NCBI GenBank assembly: GCA_017552985.1
Contig: JAFZNO010000117.1
Span: 1 to 40,685, forward strand
Source of the DNA: Lachnospiraceae bacterium
GTDB lineage: Bacteria > Bacillota > Clostridia > Lachnospirales > Lachnospiraceae
DNA length: 40,685 nucleotides
Direction of reading: 5' to 3'
Each line of letters starts with the position of its first letter. The stretch's first letter is position 1. This document shows, piece by piece, positions 40,001 through 40,685 of the stretch. A program made the position numbers and the translations under genes. The notes below the pieces were generated by a model, which was given only the letters and a program-made list of their open reading frames with translations, made no database searches and had not been told where the DNA came from.

Positions 40001-40685
40001 ATGGCAAGAAAAGTAGTTTTAGCCGGCGCTTGTCGTACCGCGATCGGTACCATGGGCGGATCCCTGAGCACGACTCCCGCAGTTGAGCTCGGCGCAATCG
40101 TTATCAAGGAGGCACTGAATCGTGCAGGCGTAGATCCCGCACAGGTTGATCAGGTTTACATGGGTTGCGTAATCCAGGCTGGTCTCGGACAGAACGTTGC
40201 CCGCCAGGCTTCCATCAAGGCAGGTCTTCCCATCGAAGTTCCCGCAGTTACCATGAACGTGGTTTGCGGATCCGGTCTGAACTGCGTTAACCAGGCTGCA
40301 CAGATGATCATGGCAGGTGATGCTGACATCGTTGTGGCAGGCGGCATGGAGAACATGTCCATGGCTCCTTATGCAATTCCTCAGGCACGTTTCGGTTATA
40401 GAATGAACAATGGTACCCTGGTTGATACCATGATCAAGGATGCACTTTGGGATGCATTCAACGACTATCACATGATCACCACCGCAGACAACATCTGCCG
40501 CGAGTGGGGTCTGACCAGGGAAGAGATCGATGAGTTCGCACTGAAGTCTCAGCAGAAGTGCGAGGCAGCTCAGAAGGCCGGCGCATTCGACAAGGAAATC
40601 GTTCCCGTAATGGTTAAGAAGAAAAAAGAAGTGATCGAGTTCAAGGTTGACGAGGGTCCTCGTCCCGGTTCCACCATGGAAGGCC
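40001..40685 (+). CDS. thlA: Acetyl-CoA acetyltransferase (thiolase), cut by the window end
   Basis: The first 228 residues are in the window, with no stop. [16 protein letters not shown] is the typical thiolase start, and the nucleophilic Cys89 lies in [39 protein letters not shown] also matches biosynthetic thiolases. The enzyme condenses two acetyl-CoA to acetoacetyl-CoA, the first step of butyrate formation in clostridia. GGAGG lies 8 nt before the ATG. The missing C-terminal part should hold the remaining catalytic residues (His and the second Cys). Confidence 0.95.
   Translation, partial: MARKVVLAGACRTAIGTMGGSLSTTPAVELGAIVIKEALNRAGVDPAQVDQVYMGCVIQAGLGQNVARQASIKAGLPIEVPAVTMNVVCGSGLNCVNQAAQMIMAGDADIVVAGGMENMSMAPYAIPQARFGYRMNNGTLVDTMIKDALWDAFNDYHMITTADNICREWGLTREEIDEFALKSQQKCEAAQKAGAFDKEIVPVMVKKKKEVIEFKVDEGPRPGSTMEG

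Overview
The window looks like a chromosomal segment of an anaerobic, low-to-mid GC Firmicute, most likely a Lachnospiraceae-type Clostridium. The grounds are AGGAGG ribosome binding sites throughout, a long-form HPF, a butyryl/4-hydroxybutyryl-type CoA-transferase and an acetyl-CoA acetyltransferase, a YtrA-type GntR/ABC locus, zinc-ribbon DUF4234 and DUF2752 genes, and no respiratory genes. No tRNA, rRNA, insertion sequence or CRISPR array was seen. The assignment is inference from gene content only.

Layout. 1-480: 53/54-bp tandem repeats and a purine-rich tract. 504-1301: AT-rich gene for a PD-(D/E)XK-like protein. 1487-4500 (+): GH25 lysozyme with SH3 domains, alpha/beta hydrolase, YhhN lysoplasmalogenase. 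4598-9620 (-): an ABC-2 exporter operon (ATPase, two permeases, CPBP protease) behind a palindromic operator, then a YtrA-type GntR regulator, DUF2752 and zinc-ribbon DUF4234 genes. 9778-10235: 129-bp repeats built of GCGAAGC mini-hairpins. 10290-12113 (+): small membrane and helical proteins, YbaK and Dabb proteins. 12184-19195 (+): the most unusual locus. An SPFH protein, a divergent NAD-kinase-like protein, an NrtR-type Nudix/winged-helix regulator and a large two-part methyltransferase form one unit. A radical SAM protein fused to an NrtR-type Nudix domain forms a second unit. Both units start from nearly identical promoters with the same two operator-like sites 41-42 bp apart. 19259-27259 (+): a five-gene MacB-type efflux operon with three adaptors, full of Met-Pro-Gly repeats and preceded by four 12-bp direct repeats. 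27348-28085: zinc-ribbon membrane protein. 28.2-33.15 kb: AT-richer island with two paralogous lipoproteins and a secreted CBM2-CBM2-subtilase; two degenerate copies of the protease 3' end lie in front of the lipoprotein genes. 33178-35959: frameshifted CoA-transferase, Nudix hydrolase, SDR (-). 36201-37756: two tandem paralogous membrane proteins. 37873-40685: thioredoxin reductase, a 480-bp AT-rich spacer with a DnaA-box-like cluster, HPF, and a thiolase cut by the window end.

How genes work together. The strongest candidate for an undescribed system is 12.2-19.2 kb. Two separate proteins carry the same Nudix module (shared RDPRGW motif and shared N-terminal KYD...FD.PSV sequence): one is fused to a DNA-binding domain, the other to a radical SAM enzyme. 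The apparent co-regulation suggests an NAD/ADP-ribose-responsive pathway with a membrane-associated SPFH scaffold, a nucleotide kinase-like protein, a methyltransferase and a radical SAM enzyme. The chemistry is unknown. The second candidate is the efflux operon, where one Met-Pro-Phe-Gly repeat style recurs in separate subunits of a predicted single complex.
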